The notes beneath the pieces were generated by a model. The model searched no databases, was not told where the DNA came from, and worked only from the letters and a program-made list of their open reading frames with translations. Shown here one piece after another: positions 31,383-42,595 of a stretch of DNA of 64,000 nt. The position numbers and the translations under genes are program-made. Source of the DNA: Doryteuthis pealeii (taxonomy: Eukaryota; Mollusca; Cephalopoda; Myopsida; Loliginidae); the NCBI GenBank assembly GCA_023376005.1, contig CM042143.1, forward strand, positions 78,664,778-78,728,777, read 5' to 3'. Position 1 is the first letter of the stretch; each line of letters opens with the position of its first letter.

Positions 31383-31930
31383 TGCTATATTTATAAGTAA
31401 ATAGTGCTCAGTTTCCTGGATAGAGCATCTAAATCTATGTTAGGGTAGTGTTGACATGAAGTCAACGGCGCTTGGTTACTGACAGTTTCTTGTTTGTGCG
31501 ATTCTGAAGCCAAATGCAATTGATTATTTTTTACACAATATTTATTTATTGTTTAACATTTTTATACAGACAATATTTCTTATCAAAATTTGAATTTATC
31601 TTATAGCCTATACGTGCTTTCTATTGAAAAGTATCATTTCCTTATTTGTCAGATCAAAAACTTCAGTTTTATTCCTACATATGACGAGCAACTCGAAAGT
31701 TGAGCAAATTTGCGTTAATCCAAAGTAGTATGGACTTGTGGCTCTACTTTTTATGAGCGGTCTCTTGAGTAAAACTGCCGTGCATATGCCCTAGATGACT
31801 GACTTAGAATAAAAATGGAGTAAATTAGATGTTTGAATGAGTCAGTTTTCTTTTCTGAATCCTCAAGTAACAAGACCTGCGTGTGCGCGCACTGCGTTTT
31901 CCAAATACATTTTAATCAACGTGCAACCGT
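31381..31930. other. No gene recognised
   Basis: AT-rich, unique-looking; no coding signal. Confidence 0.4.
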
Positions 31931-31935
31931 ATATT

Positions 31936-31938
<3 letters not shown>

Positions 31939-32019
<81 letters not shown>
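31939..32019. repeat. (TA)n-(TG)n microsatellite
   Basis: TA then TG repeats. Confidence 0.97.
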
Positions 32020-32021
<2 letters not shown>

Positions 32022-32319
32022 AGTATGGGGGATCGCCTCTAGAATAAAAGGTTCATGAATGTATGTTTGTCTTCTGTTCGTACAGGAGGGGATTCACGCG
32101 GACACACTAAATTGACAGGGAACCGTCAGCGAGGCAACAGACCGTCTGAGTGTTTACGTCAAAAGTAGATGTCAAATAACAATAATAAATGGCAGATTGT
32201 CATCACCACCACTACCACTACACTCCGCTATACTCCACTCTCTACCTCCTGCTCTCATCGCTAAAATAACAACAATAATATTAGTTATAAATAGTAAACC
32301 TGACACCGTGATAACTACC

Positions 32320-32805
32320 ACGTGAATGTATAGTATATGTCTATATGTTGAACATTATTATAGTATATAGTGAATGTATAGTATATGACTATATGTTGAA
32401 CATTATTATAGTATATAGTGAATGTATAGTATATGACTATATATTGAACATTATTATAGTACATAATGTATAGTATATGTCTATATGTTGAACATTATTA
32501 TAGTATATAGTATGTATATATAGTAGTGAATGTATAGTATATGACTATATGTTGAACATTATTATAGTATATAGTGAATGTATAGTATATGACTATATGT
32601 TGAACATTATTATAGTATATAGTGAATGTATAGTATATGACTATATGTTGAACATTATTATAGTATACAGTGAATGTATAGTATATGTCTATATGTTGAA
32701 CATTATTATAATATAATGAATGTATAGTATATATCTATGTGTTAAACATTATTATAGTATATAATGAATGTATAGGATATATCTATATATTGAACATTAT
32801 GATGA
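32320..32805. repeat. 48-bp AT-rich minisatellite, about ten units
   Basis: The unit runs 'gtgaatgtatagtatatgac', 'tatatgttgaaca', 'ttattatagtatata'. The phrase TTGAACATTATTATAG recurs about every 48 bp, with one expanded unit near 32500-32530. Units differ at a few positions (gtct versus gact). Confidence 0.95.
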
Positions 32806-32813
32806 CTAGCAAT

Positions 32814-32910
32814 AAGTAAGTAAAGTTGACGGTGTGGCGTATTGTCGCAACCTGCCACACAGCGATAGAGTATATCCCCTTTTCACTAGCGCTAGACCAG
32901 GGAGATTGTT
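32814..32910 (-). repeat. SINE family I, 3' fragment
   Basis: Carries only 'gtaagtaaagttgacgg' to 'ctagaccagggagattg' of the body. Confidence 0.75.
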
Positions 32911-33007
32911 TAAAAAAATAATATGAAAAGACGTGCGGTCGATAATTATTTGTATTTATGGCTGTAGTCGTGCCAGTACGATTGTATGGCTTCATTACTT
33001 TCAATTG

Positions 33008-33222
33008 GGGGAGACCCCGTGGCGTAACGGGCTTCACTGGGAAAACGAGGTAAGCGCGTTCGAACTCCAGTCGCACTATTACGTTTGCTTTCGGATTAAT
33101 ACCCGAACTAAATAGTGCCATTACTGATTTTCTACAAGGATAGCTTTGGCATTAAATAACCCACGAAGGTTTCTTTGTTTAATGGTTTCTTTGTTTAATG
33201 AAACAAAGAAACCAAAACAAAC
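33008..33222 (+). repeat. tRNA-derived SINE, family III
   Basis: A-box-like GTGGCGTAACGG and B-box-like GCGCGTTCGAACTCC, then the family III body, ending 'gcattaaataacccacgaag' with a short inverted duplication of 'ggtttctttgttt'. Confidence 0.85.
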
Positions 33223-33224
33223 TA

Positions 33225-33430
33225 CTTGGACTTTAATGAAGAGCATGGAGAAAAAGCTAGATGAGAACTACACAAGGAAAAGCTATATTGGAACTACATA
33301 AGTGATCTTCGTGTTGTTTTTAACAAATCCTGGAAGCAGGACCCCACAAAACAGCTGCTATACGTCCTCTTGCCTCCCATCTCACAAAGCATCCAAGAAA
33401 TGCTGACCACTGCTGGAGAAGCAGGATCGA
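33225..33430 (+). pseudogene. RTE-type LINE fragment
   Basis: Broken frames read elements of MEKKLDENYTR, VFNKSWKQDPTKQLL and CWRSR-like tails, as in the copies at 54884 and 41285. Frames shift at least twice. The 3' end is missing. Confidence 0.75.
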
Positions 33431-33545
33431 AATCTTAAGCAAAGTTCTCTAATGTAAATATTTTTCTCATCGAAACACGTGGCAGCATTTATCAAATTAT
33501 ATTTCATCCATACAAATATATTTATGTTTTTCCATTTATCTTTCT

Positions 33546-33548
<3 letters not shown>

Positions 33549-33603
<55 letters not shown>
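33549..33603. repeat. (TA)n microsatellite
   Basis: Perfect TA run. Confidence 0.97.
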
Positions 33604-33606
<3 letters not shown>

Positions 33607-33734
33607 ACGTTGTATACGATTGTACGATATAATTGCAAGATTAAAGTCAATACTATAAAAAATGAAGTGTCTGTCCGTCGTATGAAACAGAAAGAAAGGA
33701 AGACAACAAATATTTCTGAGGCCTTGAAATGTTA

Positions 33735-34085
33735 ACGCGGGGAGTCTCCGTGGTATAGTGATTAACGTTCTGGTGTGCGACATCTCAGTAAGCGATTTCA
33801 AACTTCAGTCGCGCTATTGCATTCACTTTCGGACTAATACCATTGAGAAAGGTATGAACTCCTCACCCACCAGCTATGGGTTAAATAGTAGTTATTATCC
33901 TGATCTTCCACAAGGCCGGATTGACACAAGATCTTCTTAACGTGAAGTGCCACACAATCCGATGGCCATGCAGTGTCCAAAGCGAATATCACTACTGTTT
34001 TTTTTGTTTTTTTTTCTTTGACATTAAATAACCCACAACAGCTAATATGCCATTAAACAACGAAACGAAACCAAACAAAGAACTC
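33735..34085 (+). repeat. tRNA-derived SINE, family III, with about 100-bp internal insert
   Basis: A-box-like GTGGTATAGTGATTAA and B-box-like GCGATTTCAAACTTC, then the body. Extra sequence at about 33910-34000 separates 'atagtagttatt' from 'atcactactgtt', which are adjacent in other copies. Ends 'atatgccattaaacaacg'. Confidence 0.82.
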
Positions 34086-34159
34086 TAATAATGTTTAAAA
34101 AGATCCATGCATAGGATTCTAACAGGTGCTCTGACCTGGACGTAATCTCCATAAAGCGT

Positions 34160-34275
34160 GATTTCACATTCCCCCCCAGATATGGGTTAAATAGTACCAC
34201 TGCTGTTCTTCTACAAGGATAGTTGTGGCATTAGATAAACCCATGAAGGCTGATTAAAGAGAGAAACTAAGCATA
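34160..34275 (+). repeat. SINE family III, 3' part
   Basis: From 'atatgggttaaatagtacc' through 'actgctgttcttctacaagg' to 'gaaggctgatta'. Confidence 0.75.
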
Positions 34276-34296
34276 AATGTTAACTTTGATTTTGAA

Positions 34297-34518
34297 TCTA
34301 TATATTAATACTCGTGTTCCTTAAAAGCACAACCGTTATCATCTTGTAACACCCTCTGGTTAAAAATGCGACGGTCCAAAAAAAAAAAGAGTGAGAGTTA
34401 AATCAAGATTATCATACTATTTACATATTGAACTATATTGCAATAGCTCTAAAGTAAATATATCAAACGTTGTAATAATTAAAATATCATACTGTTGTAT
34501 AACCACAGGTCGTGCTAG
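34297..34518 (+). mobile_element. Non-autonomous Helitron, 222 bp
   Basis: Starts A|TCTATATATTAATACTCGTG and ends GTCGTGCTAG|T, so both termini fit 5'-TC...CTRR-3' inserted between A and T. A short stem-loop (CTGTTG/CCACAG, one mismatch; perfect in the related 3' end at 34807-34824) lies about 7 nt before the CTAG end, as in Helitrons. No Rep/helicase is present. A longer related copy lies at 61899-62374 on the minus strand. Confidence 0.75.
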
Positions 34519-34522
34519 TATA

Positions 34523-34840
34523 TATATAATGTTCATCAGGACATACGAATATTGCCTGGTGACATGGGCATTTTTATTTTTCAAATGATACGAAGAACGA
34601 GCTGGAAAAAGTTTGATTTACATTATTGATGCTTAGTTTTGAAAATAACTTCAATCAAACGTATTAAGCTTTCTCCGCCCCTTTCTTGTATCATCTGAAA
34701 AATAAATATACCCACATCACTAGGCAATGTTTGAATGTCCTGATGAAGATTATATATATAAATTCATTTATTCATTTATCATTTAACTTGATAATTAATT
34801 TATCATACTGTGGTATATCCACAGGTCCTGCTAGTTAAAG
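34523..34840. repeat. Inverted repeat ending in a second Helitron-type 3' end
   Basis: 34523-34600 and 34690-34765 are inverted copies (for example 'gttcatcaggacatacg' against 'tgaatgtcctgatgaag'). The right arm runs into CTGTGGTATATCCACAGG then TCCTGCTAGT, a perfect 6-bp hairpin before CTAG|T. Confidence 0.7.
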
Positions 34841-35120
34841 TTAATAGCAGAAAATAGTCACATATCTTTAAAACTGAGTTCTAAGACTTCGTCATGAAAA
34901 CTTTTTTTATTATTAAATGCCACAAATAAAGTGTTGGACTAACAGCAAAATAAGGAAGAGTGTACTAATCGAGAATTGTGGGATGAAGAAAAAAGTGTCT
35001 CCCATCAAGCACGACACATGAAGGCCCAGCAGTTCAGTTTAAGTTTCGGGGATAATTCAAAAGGTAAGGTATCCAATATTTTTAGAAATCACAGAAACGT
35101 TTATTATTTCATTGTCAACT
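34841..35120. other. No gene recognised
   Basis: AT-rich, no coding signal. Confidence 0.4.
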
Positions 35121-35126
35121 AGAAGC

Positions 35127-35890
35127 GGTTACCCGGCGTCGCCTAGGTAGGAGGGTAAAAAAGGGGGTCTTGCAGGTCCATTATTGTTGAATTGCGAGTT
35201 GGACCCTCGCCGGATGCCCCATTAAAATTCTTATCTAATAAAGACCTTGAGTTGATCCAGACTCCCTGAAAAGAAAAATTAACGTCTCCTATTTAAAATA
35301 CTAAATGCAAAAAAAAATCCTATGCTGTTATCATTTAAATGTAATTCTTTAATTATCTTCACGAATATAAATTAAATCTTCATTATTTTTGTTCAAAAAG
35401 CAATATGTGGTGATAGTGAATGTGTATATATATTTACTTTCTCATTAATTGTTTTATTTTCATAGTTTCCTCTGGACATACATACACACACACTGTCCTT
35501 TATATATGTATTAGCAGCGGTTACTCGGCGTCGCCTGGGTAGAGGGGGGATTTTTTAAGTTAGTCCTGCAGATCTATTATTTACTGAATCATGAGTTGAA
35601 TCATCGGGGATGCCCTATTTAAATCCCTAGACCTTGATCAGCTACTCTGAACAGAAATGTTAATGTCTACTATCTAAAATATTAAATGAAAAAAAAATCC
35701 ACGCTGTTATCATTTAAATTTTATTTCTAATTATGTTTACGAATATAAATCAAATCTCAATTATTTTTATTCAAAAAGCAAGCCCTGGTGATATTTAATG
35801 TGTATATATATTTACTTGATTTTTTTTATTTTCGAAGTTTCTTCCAGATATACATATACATACAACTGCGCTTTATATATGTATAGATGA
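35127..35890 (+). repeat. Tandem pair of about 385-bp repeats with GC-rich head
   Basis: Unit 1 starts 'agcggttacccggcgtcgcc' at 35127 and unit 2 'agcggttactcggcgtcgcc' at about 35515. Both continue through 'ctgttatcatttaaat' and 'cgaatataaat' to 'ctttatatatgtat'. A third partial copy is at 42596-42895. Class unknown. Confidence 0.8.
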
Positions 35891-35903
35891 TGTCTACATC
35901 ATT

Positions 35904-36120
35904 TTAAAGTTTGATCTATTTTTCTTCATAATCGCCATTTCGGTTGATACATTTTTGTAGGCGCTGTGACAGTTTTTGTAAGCCTATATTATACCAGCTC
36001 GCTGCCATATCGTTGACGGAGGCGTTGAACTTCGTCATCATTGCAAAATCTCTACACCACTTGCGGATATTTTGACATCCATGCAGGACTCGACATATGC
36101 TTCGGCGAATTTCAATTAGT
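35904..36120 (-). pseudogene. Mariner-family transposase remnant, internally deleted
   Basis: One minus-strand frame reads CQNIRKWCRDF, resembling the N-terminal helix-turn-helix region of mariner transposases. It then passes directly to VNDMAASWYNIGLQKLSQRL and KCINRNGDYEEK followed by a stop, which resembles the family's C-terminus (a tryptophan-anchored helix then xGDYxEK). The catalytic core is missing. Termini were not identified. Confidence 0.65.
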
Positions 36121-36289
36121 TTAATGCTTTTGCGTTAAATAAAACGAACAACTTCACACTTGTGGGAAGCGTCAATCGGGAGATCCATCAGAAACGACTG
36201 CCAAGTCAATACTGAACGTGGCACCGAGGCGCACACATGGGTAGGCACAGGTGCATGCACAACAAACACAGTATTGCTAATAGCCGCAG

Positions 36290-36500
36290 GAACAGTTTTG
36301 GCATTAAATAACCCACAGGGTTGACAAGCCCTTAAACAAACCAAACCAAACCAAAGGAATAGTTATTTCAAACCATATAATTGCTTGCAAACTATTAGTA
36401 TTAGGTAGGAATACTTGATACCATATAACTGGGTGTAAATAAATGATTATTATCATTAAATAATAATACTTACTTGAAACGATATAATTACTTGCAACTT
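36290..36500 (+). repeat. Family IV tail with 65-bp trailer modules
   Basis: Begins 'ttggcattaaataacccaca' and ends in an AAACC-rich tail. Two to three degenerate modules follow ('taggaatacttgataccata', 'taactgggtgtaaataaatg'). Confidence 0.65.
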
Positions 36501-36504
36501 ATTA

Positions 36505-36908
36505 GTATTAGTATAATTTGTATTATTCGACTATTGTCCTCATCTTCATTGTTATCTGTACAACGTTTCGATATGTCCTTCGGCCTTCTTCAGGTATTTC
36601 TTGTCGAACTCGGGAACCTTCTTTTTGGACTTGGAAACCTTCTATTCGAATTTGAGAACCTTGTAATCGGGAACCTTCTTGTCGTAATCGGGTGCCATCA
36701 CGGAACTTTGAACCTAACCTTTTATTCGATCCACGGGGTATCCTGTTCTCATTCCGCTAACCATAGCTGGGGTACAGGTGTTAAGCTGTGTTAATTATTA
36801 TTCTATGTTACTGCTGCCTCTGACCAGGATTGAACCTGCAGTCTAGAGATAACTGTCGCTTAGAACTGTCTTAACCAAAATCCTTTATCCACTAGACTAT
36901 GTGTCCAA
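36505..36908 (-). repeat. Composite tRNA-headed SINE with variable repeat, decayed hairpin
   Basis: In the minus sense: A-box-like TAGTCTAGTGGA (36899-36888), B-box-like GGTTCAATCC (36836-36827), the 'ccccagctatggttagcgga' link, five 18-21-bp repeats, and CTGAAGAAGGCCG. The partner strand has decayed (atatcgaaacgttg), so the hairpin is lost here. Same order as 27105-27500. Confidence 0.8.
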
Positions 36909-37087
36909 TTATTAGTATTTGTTAGGAATACTTATACTATATAACTATGTACAAACAAATGATTATTATTAAATGGGATACTTACTTGAAATCATAGATT
37001 TTTTTTTAAATTGATAATTTTGTTCAAAGTTTCAATATTTGTTTTAAATTAAAGTCAATATGTATTTATCAACTCCTTCATACGAGC

Positions 37088-37345
37088 GGAATGCGACACA
37101 TGGTCAATTTCTTAAGCGGAGTTAAGCAGGTTTAAATTCAATGATTTCCTTCTCTCTGGTTGGTTTTCTAGCCAAAATTAAATAGCCCAGTCTGCCCTAC
37201 TATTTACCCATAGCTGACTGGAGAGTAGTTGGATATATACTTTTCTCGAGGGTATTATCTCAATATGTAATGCAAACAGCCACGTCCAGAATTTAAACTC
37301 GTGTCACCGAGTCCTTTTATTTCGAGGATAACCATTACGCCACCA
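37088..37345 (-). repeat. tRNA-derived SINE, family II
   Basis: In the minus sense, a decayed A box (near 37340), the B-box region (gagtttaaattctgg) and the full body to 'cacatcctgctcg'-type sequence are seen. Confidence 0.82.
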
Positions 37346-37814
37346 GCGTATCCACTAAATTAAAGTTGATAGCTTAAAGTTATTTAATCTGTTTAAAACT
37401 GGGTTTAAAAAAGAAAGAAAACTTCGTCACAAGCCAGATACCGTGATTTTAAAGTACCATGAAAACGTAGTTGCACTAGTAATGATAATGATTATGGCGC
37501 CTCTCGGGTTTCCCCACTGGGTAGATAGTACAGCACAGTGATGGCTCGGGGTGGGGGGAGATTGGGTTTCTGGCATAACAATCGAGGACATGACAGGCAC
37601 CGGCAGGAGAAAAGTGATGGACGACACCGCATTCTTGTGTGTGGCAGGTAACATAGTACGTGTTGATGGCTGACGTGTACAACGAACCGGTACAACGCGG
37701 GTTACTGTGCATCACAAAGTTTAAAGAACACACAGACGTGCACTCACTCGTCCTAAGACCACCGAATGCATTTAGATTCTTATTTCTTTCTTAGCAGTTT
37801 CTAACTTTCACTAT
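37346..37814. other. No gene recognised
   Basis: Balanced composition around 37490-37750. Three overlapping antisense ORFs share no recognisable motif. Confidence 0.4.
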
Positions 37815-38151
37815 TATTTTCACTCCTTTTGACTTTTTCACATCAACGTTAGCTGATGGTATTTCACTGGAGTCTGAGTGAAAACAAGTCTCCTCAGGTC
37901 TCTAGGACTCTTCTGGGTATTCTAGCCGATTGCAGCAATACAGTAGTCAGAATGGTCTCAATTCTTCCTCTGATTTCAGGTCCTCCAGTTTATTTTTCCA
38001 AGTTTTGGGACTGTTCCAAATGTACCAACTGCAATGGGTATCACTTTCATCTTCATATTCCACAGCTTTTTCAATTCTCTGGCAAGGTCCAGGTATTTGT
38101 CCATCTTTTTGTTTTCTTTCAACTTTATCCTATGATCTGCTGGAACCGCAA

Positions 38152-38152
<1 letters not shown>
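37815..38152 (-). pseudogene. R2-type LINE copy E, C-terminal end
   Basis: Antisense blocks 'gtctcctcaggtctctagg', 'tattccacagctttttcaat' and 'tctctggcaaggtccaggta' match copy C. Truncated at 38152 where a long (ATT)n begins. Confidence 0.8.

Positions 38153-38233
<81 letters not shown>
38153..38233. repeat. (ATT)n microsatellite
   Basis: 27 uninterrupted ATT units. Confidence 0.98.
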
Positions 38234-38234
<1 letters not shown>

Positions 38235-38237
38235 CAG

Positions 38238-38505
38238 AAGCGCGTGGTGTAATGGTTAAAGTCATAGGAAATGGACTCGTCGCCCCGAGTTCAAATCCTG
38301 GACGTGGCAATTGCATTTCACTTAGCGCCAATACCCTTGGGAAAGGTATGAATTCTACTCTCCCTCCAGCTATGGATAAATAGTAGGGCAACCTTGGTTA
38401 GGCAACTGGTCTAGGAGAAGGAAAACCCTGAATTCAAACCTGTTGAACTCCGCTTAAGAAATTGACCTTGTGTTCCATCCTATTTGTGCGGAGGGGTTGG
38501 TATAT
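38238..38505 (+). repeat. tRNA-derived SINE, family II, best copy
   Basis: A-box-like GTGGTGTAATGGTTAAAG, B-box-like CGAGTTCAAATCCTGG, then the body. A block corresponding to 'gcagactgggctcttta' is missing. Ends 'cggaggggttgg' followed by TA then ATT/ATC repeats. Confidence 0.88.
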
Positions 38506-38540
38506 ATATATATTATTATCATTATCATTATCATTATTAT

Positions 38541-38574
<34 letters not shown>
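38506..38574. repeat. (TA)n, (ATT/ATC)n, (AGT)n compound microsatellite
   Basis: Three successive simple repeats between the SINE tail and a LINE 3' end. Confidence 0.95.
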
Positions 38575-38750
38575 TGGTTTTCCCCAACAGCGTAAGTTGA
38601 TGGTTAGTCACTGTGACAAGTCTCCCAAGGTCTCCAGAATTCTTATATTCTAACCGATTTTAACAATGCTGTTTTCTGGATGGTCTAAATTCTTCCTCTG
38701 GTTTCCATTTCCTCTAGTCCGTTTTCTAAGCTTAGTATATCCCTTCGATC
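38575..38750 (-). pseudogene. R2-type LINE copy F, extreme 3' end
   Basis: Antisense of the C-terminal and 3' UTR block ('tgacaagtctcccaaggtct', 'ctaaccgattttaacaatgc'). Its tail-side flank is the simple repeat at 38506-38574, as in copy C. Confidence 0.7.
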
Positions 38751-39027
38751 CCTGTTTTTGCGTAAAGCACAACAAATCCCGAGAATGTTCGTGGTGGATA
38801 GGTAGATATGTAGTTACAACAGTATTAATATACAGATTTTTTACATGGGAAAGCCACTATTTGTATGTGTTATCTTCCCTTGGGTATCGTCTGGACGAAC
38901 TCTAAGAGCGACATAAAGAATAAGCCTCATCTATTCACACAGGGAAATCATTGTCCCAATATCTTTGCTGATCTTGTAAGTGCTCTTAAATTGTAATCTT
39001 TTTATTTAAATGTTTACTTAAGACACA

Positions 39028-39477
39028 CAGTGGTACATTGACTTACGAGTTTTATTCTTTCTGCTCGTAACTCAATTTCCTCGTATATCAAATCAATTTC
39101 TTCATTGAAATAAACTAAAGTGCCATTAATCCGTTCCAGCTCCAACCCACCCCAAAATACCATAAATTTAATGTTTTTTAATAAGCAGAATAGCACTGTA
39201 TTGTATAAAAACATAATAAAATTAAATGCAATGAATTATGTACTCTAATATGCTTTTTTTTTGTTTTTTTTTATAAATAATACCTTTCTTTGGCGTAATA
39301 AATTTGGAAACTTAAATGTGTTTAAAAAACTTTAAAAGTTTATTAACATAAATTTATCTGAAGCTCGCTCGTACCTCAAATTTTATCTCTGAACACAAAG
39401 CAAAAAAATCGACCGAGTGACAGCTCGTAACACGGAAAACTCGTAAGATGGGCCACTCATAGGTCAAGGTACCACTG
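39028..39477. mobile_element. hAT-like MITE, 450 bp, both ends
   Basis: Left CAGTGGTACATTGACTTACG and right (inverted) CAGTGGTACCTTGACCTATG. The interior contains stretches such as 'ccattaatccgttccagctc' and 'ctttctttggcgtaataaat' shared with 30063-30490. A matching 8-bp target duplication was not seen. Confidence 0.72.
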
Positions 39478-39591
39478 TATTTAATTCTATGTACAATTTT
39501 TCACATTAGTATATATACATATGTATGAGAAGTAAACAAACAAACAATGTGTTTAATATGGCCATGTGACTTCAATTAGTACATATTCTCC

Positions 39592-39596
<5 letters not shown>

Positions 39597-39649
<53 letters not shown>

Positions 39650-39943
39650 ATAAATTTCATTAAACAAAATAGAATCCTCATTATGTTCAAGTTTGTTTTT
39701 TGTTTTTTTACAAGATTCCTAACAATTCTTTTGATCTTACAATCTTGAAAAGAATTTATGATTTCTCCGAAAGAGCAATGTTTGTCTGACCGAGTACTTT
39801 CGGTTCGTATCCAAACCATTATCAAAGTAGAGTATGTGTGTCTTTCATTATTAAAACTGTTTATGTAATGTTAAGTAATGTTAATGTAACTATTAAAGTA
39901 ATTGTTTTGTTTTTATCACAAAGGTGACGTTAAGCATCAGTGG

Positions 39944-40027
<84 letters not shown>
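39597..40027. repeat. Two long (TA)n tracts
   Basis: 39597-39646 and 39949-40027 are TA runs. The 300 bp between them show no recognised feature. Confidence 0.95.
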
Positions 40028-40029
<2 letters not shown>

Positions 40030-40780
40030 CTATTTAGCTAGGTAAACGTATTTAGAATAAAAATTGTTCTTTCTATTTATCTATTTTAAGCATTTTAGAA
40101 TATATATTGAGTTATCTATCAATTTTAAACAATATATTAATACATATATGTATGTATACATACATATATGTGCATTCATATATACATATCCAAATATGGC
40201 CCGGTTAATTTTAAATAATAAGAGTAAAAAATATAAAATAAAAATAACTCATTAACAAAACTTCATTTCCTACTATAAGTAATTATATATACACGTATAA
40301 ATATATAAATATACATTATTTTTAATTTCTATTCTTAATTTACTTTAAGTCTTTTAATAATAATAACAAAGTCACCGAGATTATAATACATCCCATACGT
40401 ATACCCACATTCACTTCATATTAACTCCAATTAAGATAAAATAAAATGAATAAATTTGAACATATTTTGATAAAACCACCATAGCCCCTACAACAATATA
40501 GACAATCCCAATCTCCGTCGTAAACCAGTAAAAACAATAACACAAAACGTTTTACTACCAATGTTTACATTTTGAACCTTACGAAAACACAACTTCCACT
40601 TTTTTGAACTTTTGAATTTCAAAGCAGCGTTCGTCGATACTACCTCATAACGAACCGTTTATCGCGAAAGACACACACGTGTAATCGACTGCAATTAATC
40701 AATATCTTGATTAATCCAGTGGATTTAGCCCTGAAGATCCTTATGGTGAAACTCGAGTAGGTTATCACTTGTACCTGTAT

Positions 40781-40783
<3 letters not shown>
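40030..40783. other. AT-rich, no gene recognised
   Basis: AT-rich DNA with no repeat family or coding signal identified. Confidence 0.4.
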
Positions 40784-40824
<41 letters not shown>

Positions 40825-40939
40825 ATCGAAATTTGTTATACTTTTTGGCACACATTGTATTCTGAAAAAAAAGCATTCCATTTATTCTTCATTTCTATCT
40901 TGGTAAATACAGCTTCAATGACGATACTTTTTGACACAT

Positions 40940-40986
<47 letters not shown>
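40784..40986 (-). mobile_element. Mariner-type MITE unit between two (TA)n tracts
   Basis: A minus-sense unit ('acattgtattctgaa', 'cattccatttattcttcat', 'tatcttggtaaatacagctt', 'gacacatcttatata') is flanked by TA runs at 40784-40821 and 40943-40986. Confidence 0.75.
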
Positions 40987-40988
<2 letters not shown>

Positions 40989-41274
40989 GGGTCGGCTGAA
41001 TATTTCATTGGCTGACCAAGATACTCTCATGGAATGGACCAAATTAAGGTTATTTCTCAACATAATACCCCTTACGGCCCACATACTTCTTCATCAGAAA
41101 TTAACTGCGAGTTTTTTGTGGTCCCCCAATGCCAACTTTTTATCCCCACATAGAATAAAGAACAATCCTGTAATATATATAAATATTTAATATTGATATA
41201 TAATAAAACAAATAAAAGATGTTCCTTATAATTCAACATTTGAATCTTTTCCATTGTAATAATGACAGTTTGAA

Positions 41275-41705
41275 TAAATCATCATCATTTCGCGCTATTA
41301 GCACGGATGTCCATGACAATCTCTCTCCAACCGTCCCTATCATTCATTGTTCTCCAGATGTCTCTGCAGCATCCAGTATCCGCGCAGTGCAGGTCAATGT
41401 GCGTCTTTGCTGGACGGCCCACACTGGCGTGCCCATGTGCTAACTTCCACACAAGGACGTCACTTATGAGTTCGTCCTTGTTTCTCCAGCAGTGCCCTGC
41501 GTGTCTTGTCGTCTTACACGGATGGTTTGGTGATATGGCAGGTGACAGTAAGCTGTTTTCTCGTGGGGTGTTTTTCCACGTTTTGTTTAGGATCGCACGC
41601 AGTATTCTTGAGCAGCTCCCATCTAGTTTATTCCTATGCGCTTCGTTAGGGTCCAAGTGGTGCAGCCGTACAGCGGAACTGATACAACAGGAAATAAACT
41701 ATGAA
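41275..41705 (-). pseudogene. RTE-type LINE C-terminal remnant
   Basis: A minus frame of 123 codons reads NKLDGSCSRILRAILNKTW, then RHAGHCWRNKDELISDVLVW, HASVGRPAKTHIDLHCADTG and MNDRDGWREIVMDIRAN. It aligns closely with 54884-55300. This is the region C-terminal to the RT domain of RTE elements. The upstream YGCTT part is in another frame (about 41650-41680). The tail is ATGATGATG. Confidence 0.88.
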
Positions 41706-42590
41706 ATTAATTAAAAAGTTGTATTATTAGTTTAAATAGAAAGAAAAACATTTGCGAAATTTGTAATCAATTTTTTATATATATTTTTACTCTCACCCTT
41801 TATTCAGTAACAACATTTTACTAAAAAGTTTACAAATAAATAAATACCTACGATTTAGTGTAAAATTTACGTGTGAAATATTCAAAATAATTATTTAATT
41901 AATAATTAGTAGATGCTCGCAACATTTTATTTGAGGGGGCTGTGCGTTTAAAATTAATTTCAAGTTGTTTTATTCTGTTTACTTCTTTAATAAATTTGAT
42001 GATTTTACTTACTTATGATACAAACCCTCTGGCTTTTAATTTTTAACTCTCACTCCCTTAGGCAATATCTTTCAAAAATTAATTTTTACACCTTCCGAAG
42101 GGCGTTTTTTTTTTTGTTTTTTTTTTGTATTTTGCTAGTTTGTATAAATATCATATGAAGATTTGGATATTTGTAATTGTTTATAAACGACAAATCTTTA
42201 AACAACATTTTGATAATCTCCCTTTGTATTGCCGTGTACATACCTATTCTTTTTCTTAAATTAAACAATTAGCAGCCTTAAGAAAAATAGGGAATATATT
42301 CAATGAAAGATTTATTAGCGAACAAGGGAATTACAAATAAATGTGTCAATTACAGAAAATAAACAATTACAAAAAGTTGGTGAAAAATACCTTAATTTAT
42401 AGAATAAATCAGGAGTTATAAATTTTAAGAAGTTGAAAACTAAAAACGGTTTCTTTGTATATATGAGACTTTTTTAATACAATAAATATTTATGTTAACA
42501 AAATGGCTTAGATTTATTTAACATTTTAACTAATTAATAATATTCTATTCTAAATAATGATTATTAATTATAAAATATTCTATGTATATA
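41706..42590. other. AT-rich, no gene recognised
   Basis: Strongly AT-rich with T tracts near 42105. No feature recognised. Confidence 0.4.
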
Positions 42591-42595
42591 TTTTA

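Noticed and set aside
32320..32805. CRISPR array
   Set aside because: Units are contiguous without unique spacers, in a eukaryotic context; this is a minisatellite.
36505..36908. Full hammerhead at 36.57 kb
   Set aside because: The helix II partner strand is lost (ATATCGAAACG) and no helix I or III is seen, so only descent from the family module is claimed.
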